A DNA stretch of 64,000 bases from Hymenopus coronatus (taxonomy: Eukaryota > Arthropoda > Insecta > Mantodea > Hymenopodidae): the NCBI GenBank assembly GCA_030762935.1, contig CM060898.1:100819281-100883280 (forward strand). The letters run 5' to 3'. Positions 34,030-45,885 of this stretch are shown here, in pieces. The notes beneath the pieces were generated by a model. It did not search any database and had not been told where the DNA came from. It worked only from the letters and a program-made list of their open reading frames with translations. Within the stretch, counting starts at the first letter, position 1; the number at the start of each line of letters is the position of its first letter. The position numbers and the translations under genes were made by a program.

Positions 34030-34720
34030 ATTCTGATATGTTCCATTCACATGACTTTCTCTACATCTCTGCAACAAATTAATGTTAAAAAGCTTATGCT
34101 AATATTTACTTCATCCAATCAAGAAAAAATTAGCAGAAATAGCCTTATTACTTGCTTCCTTGCAAGTAGAAGCGAAATAATGGAGTACCATAGGTTAAAG
34201 TGATAGTCAAATGCTGGTTGTTATGTGATTGAAGTTCCTTTGTTTGTATAGACAGGAGGTGACAAATAACTTTATGAGAAAAGCATACTTTTTTCAAGGC
34301 TGAAACAAAAAACAAGGACTATCTAAAAAACAACCATCTGCACTAAAAATGTATATAATATAAATTATGTGTTTTAATGTGCTTTACATACTTTGTGTGG
34401 TAAGTTTTTGTCTATCTCTTACGGTTTAGCACTTATGCAAAATTCCTCAAAATTCATCCAGAATAAGGTAGTCTTCAGAGGCTATTCCCAGAAAATTCAA
34501 GATATACCTTTTATTTGTCAGGTAAATGTCTTTAATATACAATATTTTAATCAAAATCATCAGAGACATTTTTAAAAAATCAAAACTTTCGATAAATGTA
34601 AAGGGTAGTTGGGGGTGGGGAGATTTTCTTGAAAATCTTCCGTTTCACATCCTTGGAAGATACCAAACTTAAATACCAAGTTTGGTATTCAACGGTCTTT
34701 TCGTTTTTGAGCTATGCTGT

Positions 34721-34759
<39 letters not shown>

Positions 34760-34906
34760 GACACACACACACACACATGGGCCTGTTTCTAAAAATCCTT
34801 TTTTTGGATTCAGGGGGGACCCAAAACATGTATTTCCGGTGAAATCAAGGTATCGAATTTTTGGGTGCATTACAATACTTTCTCTATAGTGTAGAGAAAG
34901 TAAAAA
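34030..34906 (-). repeat. Family A repeat, minus, near full length
   Basis: TTCTGATATGTTCCATTCAC to GTGTAGAGAAAGTAAAAA. The CA slot is at 34722-34776, interrupted by ATACAGAC. Confidence 0.9.
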
Positions 34907-35006
34907 TACACTAATTTTTGCTAAAATTTCATTGGAACACATCAATGTCTTGAAGATATGGAAATAAGCTTAAACTGCAATTTTCATCTCCTCTCTTTCT
35001 TATTAT

Positions 35007-36278
35007 AACTGGAGAAATGTATTGCACCCAAACGTTCGAAAACAGGTACTTTGAGACCTCCTGAATAAAAAAAAAAATCTTCTAATGTGTCACATTCATT
35101 TGACTTTCTCTACCTATTCTTCAACAGTATATTTTAAAAAGCTTATTCTTTTATTTGCTTCACGTCTATCAAGAAAAACAGTAATATAAATTTTATCATT
35201 AAGTTGTTATCCATTTTCTTGTGGTTACAAGGAAAATAATGGGACACACTAGGCTAAAGTGAAGTCAAATTCTTTAAGAGCTGATCACTATGTGAAGTAT
35301 TGACATTTTTTCATTTTGCGTGATCAGGGGTTTAAAAGAACAAATAACCTCTTCCGATTTGAGAAAAGTATAAATATTGGTCTATTTAAACCAATAGCAT
35401 GAAATATCTCGGAAATGGTTAACTTCATAAATTTAAAAAAAAAAAAAACAAATATTAAAATACCTAAATGAAAATACATTTTTTCGTATTCGGCTTACTC
35501 TTCCCGTATTTAGAACTGACGGCCCCTAGGACTTACAAAGGGGTGCCTAGGCGTCAGAAGCTTGTCGGGGTGTCAAAAGGCACGAAACCACAGAATGAAG
35601 AACCTGGAACGAGTGGTCGGCCCGTAGCCAAGCATGAGTGTGAGGAAGTGGATGATATGAAGTGCAAGCCCAAGGGATTATAGGGAGGGTGATAATGGAC
35701 CACTTGGTGAAAAGAGTGGTGGGGGAAACCGGAGGATCCGGAGAAAACCCGAATGAAAATGAATAGATATAAAAACATGTATTTGACATAAGCTGTGTGT
35801 TTTAACGAGGACTGCACACACCATTTTTGTCTATCTCTTACGGTTTATAAGTTATTGAAAAGCCATCCAGAATGAAGAGAGATTTAGAACATTCGCATAA
35901 CATTCAACATATACATTTTAATTGTAATGAAAATATTTTAAAGATATGGTATTTTAATCAAAATCAATAGCTATTTTGAAAAGAAAAGAATTTTCGAAAA
36001 ATACCATATATATATAGTTTATTTTGGATCAAGTCTTTAAAATCTTCGTGTCTTATTCTTGAAGGATACTGAACTTAAATGCCCAGTTTAGTATTTAAGG
36101 AATTTTATGTTTTTGGTTGATGGACACGTCCTACGCCAGCCTTTACTACCTAAAAATACCCATTTTTAATTCAAAGGACCTCAAAATATATATTTCCGGT
36201 GAGATCGACACCATTTTTTGGGATGAAATACAATGCCTTCTGTAACATATATAGTGCGCAGTAGAAAAAGCAAAAAAA
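35007..36278 (-). repeat. Family A, minus, with inverted terminal copy
   Basis: 35007-35077 is a plus-orientation terminal block (TGTATTGCACCC, TTTGAGACCTCCTGAAT) joined by an A run to the distal end of a minus copy (TCTTCTAATGTGTCACATTC). That copy runs to GCGCAGTAGAAAAAGC. The whole is therefore flanked by the same terminal sequence in inverted order. It is interrupted at 35477-35761. Confidence 0.75.
35477..35761. other. Insertion in a family A copy
   Basis: A GC-richer block of about 285 bp between AATGAAAAT (about 35468-35476) and AATGAAAAT (about 35753-35761), a possible 9-bp target duplication. It contains GGCCCCTAGGACTTACAAAG and GGAGGATCCGGAGAAAACCC. Overlapping ORFs on both strands show no recognised motif. 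Confidence 0.45.
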
Positions 36279-36330
36279 ATATGTCCATATGGGACATCTA
36301 AAAATTTACATATATTGCTATAAAAATGCT

Positions 36331-36706
36331 GTTTTCACTTTCTCCACCAAATACGCAATATAATGTACGTAATAAATAAAGTTGATGTTGTATGACATCC
36401 AAAAATTCGATACCGACATTTCACAGGAAATACCTGTATTGAGCTCCCTTTAAAAAATCTGACGTGTTCCATTCACATGACTTTCTCTATATCTCTGCAA
36501 CAAAATTTTGTTTAAAAGCTTATTCTTCTATTTAATTCATTCTAATTGAGAAAAAAAATATAGTAAAAATGGTCTTATTACTTGCTTCCTTGTAAGTAGA
36601 AGGGAAATAAGGGAGTACCATAGGTTAAAGTGATAGTTAAATGTTTTAAAACCCGGGTGAAATCTCTATATCGAATGTTTGGGTGGAATACAATACCTAA
36701 AATGAT
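36331..36706. repeat. Family A, deleted copy with both inverted ends
   Basis: Plus terminal block 36331-36456 (TTCACTTTCTCC, AATTCGATACCGACATTTCA) joins TCTGACGTGTTCCATTCACA of a minus copy. That copy jumps from GATAGTTAAATG to CCGGGTGAAATCTC and TGTTTGGGTGGAATACAATA. It is a short internally deleted form of about 375 bp bounded by inverted ends. Confidence 0.7.
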
Positions 36707-36726
36707 TTACATTTTACTCTGTGCCA

Positions 36727-37545
36727 TTTTACCTTCTCTAACACGTATATGCCATAGATAGAGAAGGTACTGTATTCTACTTAAAAATTCGATATCGATA
36801 TTTCACATGTTTTGAGACACCCTGAATAAAAGAAAATTAGAAACATGTCCGTGTGTGCAGGCAGCAAAGTTCAAAAACGAAAAGCCGGTTAAATATCACT
36901 TGGTAGCTATTTATGTTTAGTGTTTCCAAGGATGCGACATGAAGATCTTAAAAAAAAAAATCGCCCATCTGCAACTACCATTTAGATAGAACATTTTTCG
37001 AAATTTTGATTTTCTCAAAAATTGCACTAACGGCTTTTATTAAAATTCCATACGTTTAAACTATTTGTATGGCAACGAAGTGAATATCTCTTCATTCTGG
37101 ATGACTTCTGTATAACTTTTGTATACCTGGAAAACCGTAAGCTTACTATACATAAAATGTAGATCTCGTTAAAACACACAACTTATGTAATATACATGTT
37201 TTTAGAGTTTACCGCCTATCGGGATATTCTGAGATATTGGTTTCAGTTTTAACGTACTTAAACTTTTCTCAAACGCAAAGTATTTCTTTTCGTCTCTCTT
37301 TTGCTCATTCCTAGTTAGCAAAAAATAGCAATTTTAATTGTTTCACATAGCGACCGAGTTTTAGAAGATTTCACTGTCGCTTTGGCATGTGTATTCCCCT
37401 ATTTCCTTTTTACTTACAAAGAAGCAAATAATAAGACAATTCTGTTAATGTTTATTATGATGTAGATACAAGAATAATCTTTTGTAAGAGAAGATTGTTA
37501 CCGAACAGCTAGAGAAAGCCACACGGATGGAATACATCAGATTTT
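36727..37545 (+). repeat. Family A repeat, plus, first of a tandem pair
   Basis: TTTTACCTTCTCTAACACGT to GGAATACATCAGATTTTT. The GT slot is short (GTCCGTGTGTGCAGG). Confidence 0.85.
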
Positions 37546-37685
37546 TACTTTCTCTGCACTTACTATGTGCATAGTGTATAGAGAAGGTATTGCACTCCAC
37601 CCAAAAATTCGATACCGAGATTTCACCGGAAATACATTTTTTAGGGTCCCCAACATGAAAAAAAAAAAGCATTTTCACAAAAAGG

Positions 37686-37728
<43 letters not shown>

Positions 37729-38445
37729 GTGTGTCAGTGTGTCTGTGAACCGATAACTCAAAAACGAAAAGTCGGTAAAATACCAAACTTGGTATTTAAG
37801 TTTAGTATCTTCCAGGGATGCGACACGAAGGTCTTGAGAAAAATCCCCCTCCCCAAACTATCCTTTACATGGAACTTTTTTCCAAAATTTCGATTTTCTC
37901 AAAAATGGTTGTAACAGTTTTGATTAAAATATCGTATACTAAAGATATTTACCTGACAAATAAAATGTACATCTTGAATTTTCTGGGAATAGCCTTTGAA
38001 GAGTAGTTTATTCTGGATGAATTTTACCGAATTTTGAATAATTGCTAACCATAAGAGATAGACAAAAACTTACTACACAAAGAATGAATAGAACGTTAAC
38101 ACACAATTTATGCTATATACACTTTTTTCGTGGAGTTCATCGTTTTTGAGACATTCCTTGTTTTTGGTTTCTGCTATGAAAAACATACTTTTCTCATAGA
38201 GGAATTTGTGAACTGCTGTCCATATAAACAAAGGAACTTCAGTGGCATAGCAACCAGCTTTTGACTATCACTCTAACCTATGGTAGTCCCTTATTTCGCT
38301 TCTACTTACAAGAATGTAAGTAATAAGACTATTTCTGCTAATTTTTTCTCGATTGGCATGAAGTAAATTGAAGCATAAGTTTTTTAACAATAATTTGTGC
38401 AGAGATGTAGAGAAAGTCATGTGAATGGAACACATCAGATTTTTA
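37546..38445 (+). repeat. Family A repeat, plus, second of a tandem pair
   Basis: Begins TTACTTTCTCTGCACTTACT exactly where the previous copy ends and finishes GAATGGAACACATCAGAT. (GT)n at 37688-37727. One of the best preserved copies. Confidence 0.9.
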
Positions 38446-38665
38446 ATGTTTACAATCAAAGAAATTTTCAGATAGACCACCTACAAAACAAAGGTCTCAA
38501 GGAACTAATATTCTAAATGTATAGTAAATATGTTCAAAATTGCTCCAAAAATACATTTTTGTGCGAACATACATTTATTTCTGAGAAACGGAAAAATTTA
38601 TGAAGCGCTTGCCATTGGAAAAGCCGTATAATCTCATTTTTAAAACCATTCAGACATTTAAAACC

Positions 38666-39605
38666 TAATGAGTTTCATTCACATGACTTTCTCTACATGT
38701 TTTCAAAGTATTCTTACAAAATATTATACTTTTTACTTTCTCTACACGTAGTATTACTTAGTATATAGAGGAAGTATTGCATTCCACCCAAAAATTCGAT
38801 ACCGAGATTTCACCGGAAATACACGTTTTAGGAGCCCCTAAATCAAAAAAAAAGTTTCAGAAAAACTTAAGTGTGTGCATGTGTCTCTGTGTGTGTCTGT
38901 GGACAGCATAGCTCAAAAACGAAAAGATCGTAAATACTAAACTTGGTATTTTGTTTTGATATCTTCCAAGGATGCGATACGAAGATTTTCAAGGAAATCC
39001 TCCCCATCCCCAACTACCCTTTAGATGGAAACATTTTCGAAAATTCTGATTTTATAAAAAATGGCGCTAACAATTTTGATTAAAGTCCCGTCTATTTACA
39101 TCTCAAATAAAATGTTTATCTTCAATTTTCTGGGAATAGCTTCTGAAGACCTCTTTATTTTGGATTACTTTTGCCGAATTTTGCTTAACTGCTAAACCGT
39201 AAGAGATAGGCAAAAACTTTACTGCACTGAAAATGTAGATCTCGTATAAACACACAATTTATGTCCTTTACATTTTCGTTGTGGAGGTAACCGTTTCCGA
39301 GATATTCCTTGTTATTGGGTTCAGTTTTGAAGTACTTATAATAAGTGTCCGTTTTTCTTTTGTTCTACTCCTGGCCAAACAAAGAAGCAACCTGCAATGA
39401 CAATCGCATAACGAAAGCTTTTAAAACATTTGACTATCACTTTACCATAGCGCATTCCTTTAGTTCCCTTCTACTTATAAGGAACTGAGTAATAATAACA
39501 TTCTGCTGATGTTTATTGATTAGCAAGATGCAGAAGAAGAAGAATCTTATATAAGAAGTTTGTAGAACAGCTAGAGAAAGTCATGCGAGTGTAACAATCA
39601 GATTA
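38666..39605 (+). repeat. Family A repeat, plus, with short inverted fragment in front
   Basis: 38666-38700 is a minus-orientation distal end (GTTTCATTCACATGACTTTC). The plus copy then runs from CTTTTTACTTTCTCTACACG (38729) to ATGCGAGTGTAACAATCAGA. The GT slot at 38871-38901 is mixed. Confidence 0.85.
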
Positions 39606-40270
39606 GTTCTATAACATGCTAATCAAAACAAACATTCCTCGAAATGTTCCTATTACTTCATTCCTAAGTAAAAGGGAAATAAAGAATACACCAGATTAAA
39701 GTGACAGTCAATAAAAGCTGTCGCTATGCAATTGTCTTTGAAATCCAGTTCTCTTTCCAAGGCCAGGAGTAAAACAACAGAGAAATGAAACGGATGAAGA
39801 CTTTTCATTTGATTAAAGTTCAAGTACTTAAAATTGAAACCAATTACAACAAATATCTCAAAAATGGGTAGCTCTAAAAGAAAACTCCATATTACATAAA
39901 CTGTGTATTTTAACCAGCTTTACTATGTTTGTGGGACAAGTTTTTGTCTATCTCTTACGGTTTACCAGTTATGCAAAAGCCATTCAGAATAAAGAGGCTG
40001 GATATTCTCAGGAAATTTGGGGTATACACTTTACGTATTTGCCATGTAAATATCTTTAATATCTGATATTATAATTGAAATCGTTAGAGTAATTGTTAGA
40101 AAATCGAAAATTTTGAAAAATGTTCCATTTAAAGAGTAGTCTTGGTTGGGTGGATTTTCCGATAATCTTCGTGTCGCATCCTTGGAAGATACTAAACTTA
40201 AAACACCAAGTTTGGTATTCAACGAACTTTACGATTTGGGTTATGTGTCCACAAAGAGTCAGACAGGTAA

Positions 40271-40325
<55 letters not shown>

Positions 40326-40472
40326 TACAAAGCAGCTTTTTTTTTTTTTTTGGATTTAGGGTGCTCAAATCATATATTTCCGATAGAATTTCGGTATCGA
40401 GTATTTGGGTGGAATACAATACTTTCTATAACTACTACACACTTCGTACATAGCACTAGAGAAATTAAAAAT
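39606..40472 (-). repeat. Family A repeat, minus, distal end lost
   Basis: Starts near ATGCTAATCAAAACAAAC and ends AGCACTAGAGAAATTAAAAA. Pure (CA)n at 40272-40320, then a 14-T run. Confidence 0.85.
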
Positions 40473-41264
40473 GGCATAGAACAAATATTAAACCGTTTTA
40501 AATAGAGACATTTGTTTAGTAATAAAAAAGTCACACATTTAGTCAAAAATCTTGAATTTCAGTTGACTGTCCCCTTGAGGCAGAACAGGCACTTTCCTCA
40601 TTTGGTTAGAAAATTACTAGCTATCCAATACATATATTGCATGATCTTTAAGGATAGCTATCAACGGATATTAAATATTCACATCATTTGCTTAACATGT
40701 TATAACAGCTTTCCCCACTGGCGATTTAAGTTGATGGCGTGAGATAATTCACCAAATTTTGGCTTCATTCTTCAACAACATAATTAATGTATCAAGCGAA
40801 ATTGGTGCTGACACCTCGGTGACTGGTAAAGTGTGTCAGTAGACGCGTGCAGAAGACTCCTGTCATGTTCGTTTTGACTGACGAAATTGTTCTGCCTGGG
40901 GCTTTGCGAGCAACTTGTAACTGGGACAAACTCGTTTTTTTGCTCCTGGTATTTAGCGTGCAAATATGCTGCCGCGTGCAACATGAAAACCTCACCTAGT
41001 AATGAATAGTTACGCATTTTATGCCACTTCCTTCGAGAAAAAGACAACCATGTTGAACAAAAAGAACATTCCAAAGAGAAGGAATTAAGCAGAAGTAGTA
41101 ATTTTCTCCAGTGGTCAAAAAAACCCTTGCGCAACATGTATTCAGAAGAATCTAATACGGCATCTTTGGCGAAGGAATTTATTGTCCTTTTGCTGTTTTA
41201 ATTAATTAGTTTATCGGTAATTAATTGTCCTTCACAAGTTTTTCATTGGAAGTACTTACCGCCT
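40473..41264. other. Unassigned interval with overlapping minus ORFs
   Basis: ORFs of 117 codons (40784-41137) and 67 codons (40792-40995) overlap in different frames on the minus strand. Neither has a motif I recognise. Confidence 0.3.
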
Positions 41265-41395
41265 GTTCTTGTCATTTGTATTCCCCTCAACTTATAAGGA
41301 AGTAAATAATAAGTCCATTGTACTAATGCTTATCTCGATTAGCATGGAACAGAAAGAAGAATACTCTTTTGTAAGACATTTGTAGAGAATTAGGG
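41265..41395 (+). repeat. Family A 3' fragment, plus
   Basis: CTTATAAGGAAGTAAATAAT, TTATCTCGATTAGCATGGAA and TAAGACATTTGTAGAGAA are distal family A blocks; the final CACATCAGA is missing. Confidence 0.65.
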
Positions 41396-42249
41396 AGCAG
41401 AGACTTTTTGGTTTTGCTTTGCATTTTCAAATTCTAGCCATTTTTGGAGTGGTAAGTCCTGAAGCATTTCATAAGGGCGCTCTAAGAAGAAGCTCCTTTG
41501 CATTCGCGCTAAATTTGAAATAGAAATTTACTCGCGCTTGCGCCTAAACTACTAAGAAAATTCTTAAATAATCCATCATTACAATTTTCTTTGTTGAATT
41601 ATAGTTTATATACAATTATTTTGTACAATTCGTATATGAAACTGGAATCGCTCGATGTAATGATGTGCTTTGTTCGAACGCGAATATACTTTCTCTAGCG
41701 ACTCTAATTTCTTTTACAAGTTCCGACGGGAAAATCTAACCTATGTCTTGGAATAATATGTTTTCACTTTTTAATAAAAAAGAGCAGAAATTACTCAACA
41801 ATCCCGCCGCAAATATTTGTGCGTATATAATTCTACGCGAATACTTGAAATTAGATTCGTCGTCGATTTCCAGTGGCCTTTTTCATGCTTGTTAAAAAAA
41901 ATAAAACTTGTTTTTTTTAATAACTGGCTTCACAACCAAGAAAATCGTCACTTAAATATGGTACTTATTATTGAATGAAAAAAATCGCATAGAGAAAATC
42001 AAAGCACTTAACACAACGAAAGCACAAGGAATAATAAATATTGCACCCAGCGATTTCAACTTCGGAATGCAACAGAACAAAAATATTTAAACATCAAATA
42101 TTACAAAAAATGGAACTGAAATTCTCAAGATGTCGGCAGATTGTGAGGTTAGGATATAAATATTGTCTCTGACTTTTTTCGTTTTAGCTCATGATGATGC
42201 AAAGAGCATGGTGTTTCAAAGCCTCGCATAGTGACACTCGATGGGATGT
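41396..42249. other. Unassigned interval
   Basis: No repeat or coding signature recognised. Confidence 0.4.
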
Positions 42250-42370
42250 GTATATGTGTTATAATGTCTATCTTTATTATCAGGAAGCAGATTGAGGAAT
42301 AAGCTTTTGTAAAATAGACAGTAGAAGAGTGATTAAAGAAAGTCATGTGTATGCAACGCGTTTCTTTTTT
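42250..42370 (+). repeat. Family A 3' fragment, plus, diverged
   Basis: GAGGAATAAGCTTTTGTAAA and TTAAAGAAAGTCATGTGTAT match the distal end loosely. Confidence 0.5.
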
Positions 42371-42814
42371 CTTTATCGCTCTAAACAAATGTTCATTTTG
42401 CATGATGTTCCTAGCAAATTTCAAAAATTAATTTCACAATTCCCTAAGACTGGCATGGACATTCTTGGCCCCGCAAGTCACCGGTTGCAAGCGATTTCCA
42501 TCCCATCTCTTCTCATGTTCTGTTTGCAACACACAAACAAGCGTTCCACCCAGTCATAGAATCAGATTCTGTGACCCAGTGGTGGAACACTGTTGTACGC
42601 ACTTTGGTATACTTTCCACATTAATGGAGAATGTGCCTTTCATATTTGGTAGCATACATAGATGCTGCAATGGAGGTGTGTATGTGTGCACACCCAGAGA
42701 ATAATTATCACAAAATTAGCATATTAGACAGTAAAAGGATATAAATACATAATTGAAATTGTAAAAAATAAATAACTGTTAACAAGATTACAAAAACATA
42801 AAAATCAACCTAAA
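42371..42814. other. Unassigned interval
   Basis: Short plus ORFs (76 and 79 codons) overlap here without recognisable motifs. Confidence 0.35.
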
Positions 42815-43156
42815 AAAACTGATGGGTTCATTCACATGACTTTCTCTACATCTCTGCAACAAATTATTGTTAAAAAATTATACTTCTATTTACTTCATGG
42901 CAATTCAGAAAAATTAGCAGAAATAGTCTTATTACTTGCTTCCTTGTAAGTAGAAGCGAAATAAGGGAGTACCATAGGTTAAAGCGATAGTCAAAAGATG
43001 GTTGCTATGAGACTGAAGTTCCTTTGTTTGTATGGACAGGAGTTGACAAATTCCTGTATGAGAAAAGTCAAAGTTTTTCAAAGCTGAAACTAAAAACAAG
43101 GAATATTTAAAAAACGACCAACTCCACGAAAAAAAAGCATATAACATAAATTGTGA
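42815..43156 (-). repeat. Family A distal third, minus
   Basis: AAACTGATGGGTTCATTCAC to ATATAACATAAATTGTGA, then abruptly truncated. Confidence 0.8.
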
Positions 43157-43324
43157 TCTGAAGAGAAAAGCTGCGGAAGATTTATGTGAAAGGCCATCAA
43201 AACTAATATACCAGCAACTGAAGAGAGAAAACACGGAAGAAGTAACCATTGTAACATCTTTCACTAGAAGTATGCAATTTTTCATCAAATATTACAAACA
43301 CCAAACTGGAACTGTTACCTGTTT

Positions 43325-43437
43325 CGACCGGGAGGCTACCTGCTTTGGGGAGGCTTGGGGGCTATGTAATTAGGGACCTTTAAGAGTCCGGGAGGCTTCG
43401 GGGCTATTTTTCTGAACGCGGGAGGCTTCGGTACCGC
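43325..43437. repeat. Short GGGAGGCTT minisatellite
   Basis: Four imperfect units around GGGAGGCT(T/A)C with GGGGCTAT spacers. It is GC-rich in an AT-rich setting. Confidence 0.6.
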
Positions 43438-43990
43438 ACTCCTCTGGCGTATACTGAAGTTGCTATTTTATTAAAATATTATTCCAAAATATATATAATA
43501 TCCAAAATTAAATTATAAACACTTAGAATAAATACACATATATCAATAACATGAATAATGTAAACCTTTGACTTATGATCTTGATTATCAACTGATTATA
43601 AATAACGTCTTGCTGGAAAGCTACGAGCGGAAGTTTACACAAGAATGCTACTCTGTTGACGGAGGTCATTGCTTGGTGCAATAAATGCATTCCCGGGAGA
43701 AATGTCGGCACCGCAGGGAACCAAATGACATTATCCCTGTGCTTCAACCGTGACCCTCATTAACGTGTAGGTGCAAGCAATTCATTGCCGTGAACAAAGT
43801 GTGGCTCTTCTGAGCTGCAGCTTGTAGAGGAGGAAGCCCTGCAGCGTATCATCAATAACAACGGCAGACCTCCAGGATACAGGAAGCAAGTGGACACTTG
43901 CGGTTCTTACGTCCATGCTACACAAAGAAACCGGGTTAGGCTTACTCATAAGCCTCAACACAGAGGAATAACACCAGAGTAATAGCTTCC
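43438..43990. other. Unassigned interval ending in an A run
   Basis: A moderately GC-rich block (about 43600-43990) ends with 13 A at about 43991-44003, directly against a family A end. It could be a retroposed sequence; not identified. Confidence 0.35.
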
Positions 43991-43997
43991 AAAAAAA

Positions 43998-44062
43998 AAA
44001 AAATCTGATGTGTTTCATTCACATGAGTTTCTCTATATCTCTGCAACCATTTTTTTATTGTT
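43998..44062 (-). repeat. Family A distal end fragment, minus
   Basis: AATCTGATGTGTTTCATTCA, then TTTCTCTATATCTCTGCAAC; only about 60 bp. Confidence 0.75.
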
Positions 44063-44662
44063 TCATTTAAAATTGGTAAACCGTAAGAGATATAAAAAAA
44101 CTTACTGCACAAATAATGTAGATCTCATTAAAACATACAATTAATGTCATATACATTTTTTGTAGAGTTAACCTTTTTCGAGTTCTTCCGGATTGTTGGT
44201 TTCAATTTTATCCATAAACTTTTCTCAAACTGTAAGGCACCTTTCTTCTTGTTTCTGGTTTGTATATTCCTGGAAAGTAAAGATATTGGAATTTCATTTG
44301 TTTCACACAGCGACCGGCTTTTGAAGGAAGAGATCTTCGCTTTAGCCTGTGCATTTACTTATTTCCCTTCTATGATCTAGTAATAAGACTAATTCTGCTT
44401 ATGTTTATCTTGATTAGCATGATATAGATAAAAGATTATTTTTTTGAATAAAAGGTTTGTTTGCCGGACAGCTACAGGACATCATATTAATGGAACACAT
44501 TTGATGTTTTCCGTTCTACTTACAAGGAACCAAGTAATAAAGACAATTACTGCTAATGTTTATCTCGATTAGCATGATGTAGACAGAAGAATAAGCTTTT
44601 TAACAATAATTTGTTACAGAGATGTAGAGAAAGTCATGTGAATGGAACACATCAGATTTTGT
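44063..44662 (+). repeat. Two family A 3' segments in tandem, plus
   Basis: 44070-44512 runs from TTGGTAAACCGTAAGAGATA to AATGGAACACATTTGATG. 44515-44662 restarts at CGTTCTACTTACAAGGAACC and ends at GAATGGAACACATCAGAT. The distal end is therefore present twice. Confidence 0.8.
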
Positions 44663-45105
44663 TTAGTGTATTCCTTATTACTTCAGGATTTTACTGGATT
44701 CGGTACCTAAGCAATTACAAAACTAAGGATTTATACGCACCAGAAATGCTTAATATTTGCACGCAATATGCACTAAAACTATTGAAAATATGCACTTAAA
44801 TAAGCACATTGAGAATATGCGCTTAAATATAACCATTAAATTAAAATTGCCCTTCAATTTAGATGATTAAAATTCAGTTGCAGGACTTAGCTTCTATCAT
44901 TGTTTACCTTAACTTTCAAATTCTCTTTGAAAGACTCGAATTTAATAAAGTGAATTTAATGCGTGGCTCATTGTAAGTATTTCCAATTATTTTACAACTG
45001 TAAGCTTTTCCTGTTGGATATGGATATTAAGATTGAGAATACTTCATAAAATTCTGATTAAAATGGTAAATAAAATTCTAGTTTGGTGGAATAGTTGTTT
45101 CCTGT
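44663..45105. other. Unassigned AT-rich interval
   Basis: Nothing recognised. Confidence 0.4.
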
Positions 45106-45290
45106 AACTCCTTAGTGGAGCATAAGGCATCGTTACGATGTTTCCGTGATTGATTTGAATTTCTAGTTCGTGAGTTCGCCGCTATGTGCCAGCCATAGTG
45201 ACGAGGGGTCCCGTAGATGACACTGTAGGAATGAAATGCCGGAATTTTGCCCAAGAACCTTCTTCTTCATGTGTTCTGAAGTAGGGTTTA
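45106..45290. repeat. Family E repeat, copy 2
   Basis: Matches 4036-4234 (CGATGTTTCCGTGATTGATT, TTCTAGTTCGTGAGTTCGCC, TTTTGCCCAAGAACCTTC). The minus ORF at 45182-45397 starts outside and runs into this repeat. Confidence 0.6.
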
Positions 45291-45808
45291 ATGAGATGGC
45301 GGCTAGCCCGGGTCCGGATCAGTCGGTCGAGCACTTCTTGAGAATCTCTTTTACTCAGGGCGCGTACATGGTGAAGGGATTTACTTGTAAAAAACATTTT
45401 TTTTTCTTTTAAACGAAACTTTTATTTAAGGCTTTTCAACACAGTTTTAAATTTTGTAAAATAACCTTCTTTCTTTTAAAACTAAAAATCGTCTGTAATT
45501 TAACGACTTTATTCCTAACGAACTTTCTCTATTACCGTCGCATATTTTACTATGTTTTTTGCCTTGCCTGCAATGTGCTTTCCTTCTAGCTCAAACTAAA
45601 ATGTTCCGGACTCGAACTAAAATTACTTTTTCGATTCCCCGCAAAAATCAGCTATCTCGTCGAAAATTCTCAGCTGTAATGTTATTACGAAGCACAAATT
45701 CTTTCCTCACCTTAATCTTTTTGTCTGATGAGGAAATGTTATCCCTCAGACTTAGTCTCTCGAGGACCTCCTTCTCCGACGAAGTCAGAAGGGGAAGTGT
45801 AAAAAACT
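45291..45808. other. Unassigned interval
   Basis: A 92-codon plus ORF (45559-45837) has a basic start (RTRTKITF, RKNQLSRRKF) but no family I recognise. Confidence 0.3.
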
Positions 45809-45885
45809 TTCAAGATTTTCCTTGGTCACAAACTTAAATACTAACACGTACGCACACACACTGACCTTTTTCCAAAAATGCTTTT
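45809..45885 (-). repeat. Family A central fragment, minus
   Basis: AAGATTTTCCTTGG, AACTTAAATACTAACACG, then ACACACACTGACC and CCAAAAATGCTTTTTTG abut the start of the next plus copy. Confidence 0.6.

Noticed and set aside
34712..34945. ORFs reading runs of CV, TH or HT through GT/CA arrays (also near 32834, 37693, 40056, 50448, 60649)
   Set aside because: Translation of dinucleotide microsatellites inside family A copies.
40784..41137. Overlapping minus ORFs (117 and 67 codons) as a gene
   Set aside because: Two frames are open at once and neither shows a motif I can name; evidence is insufficient.
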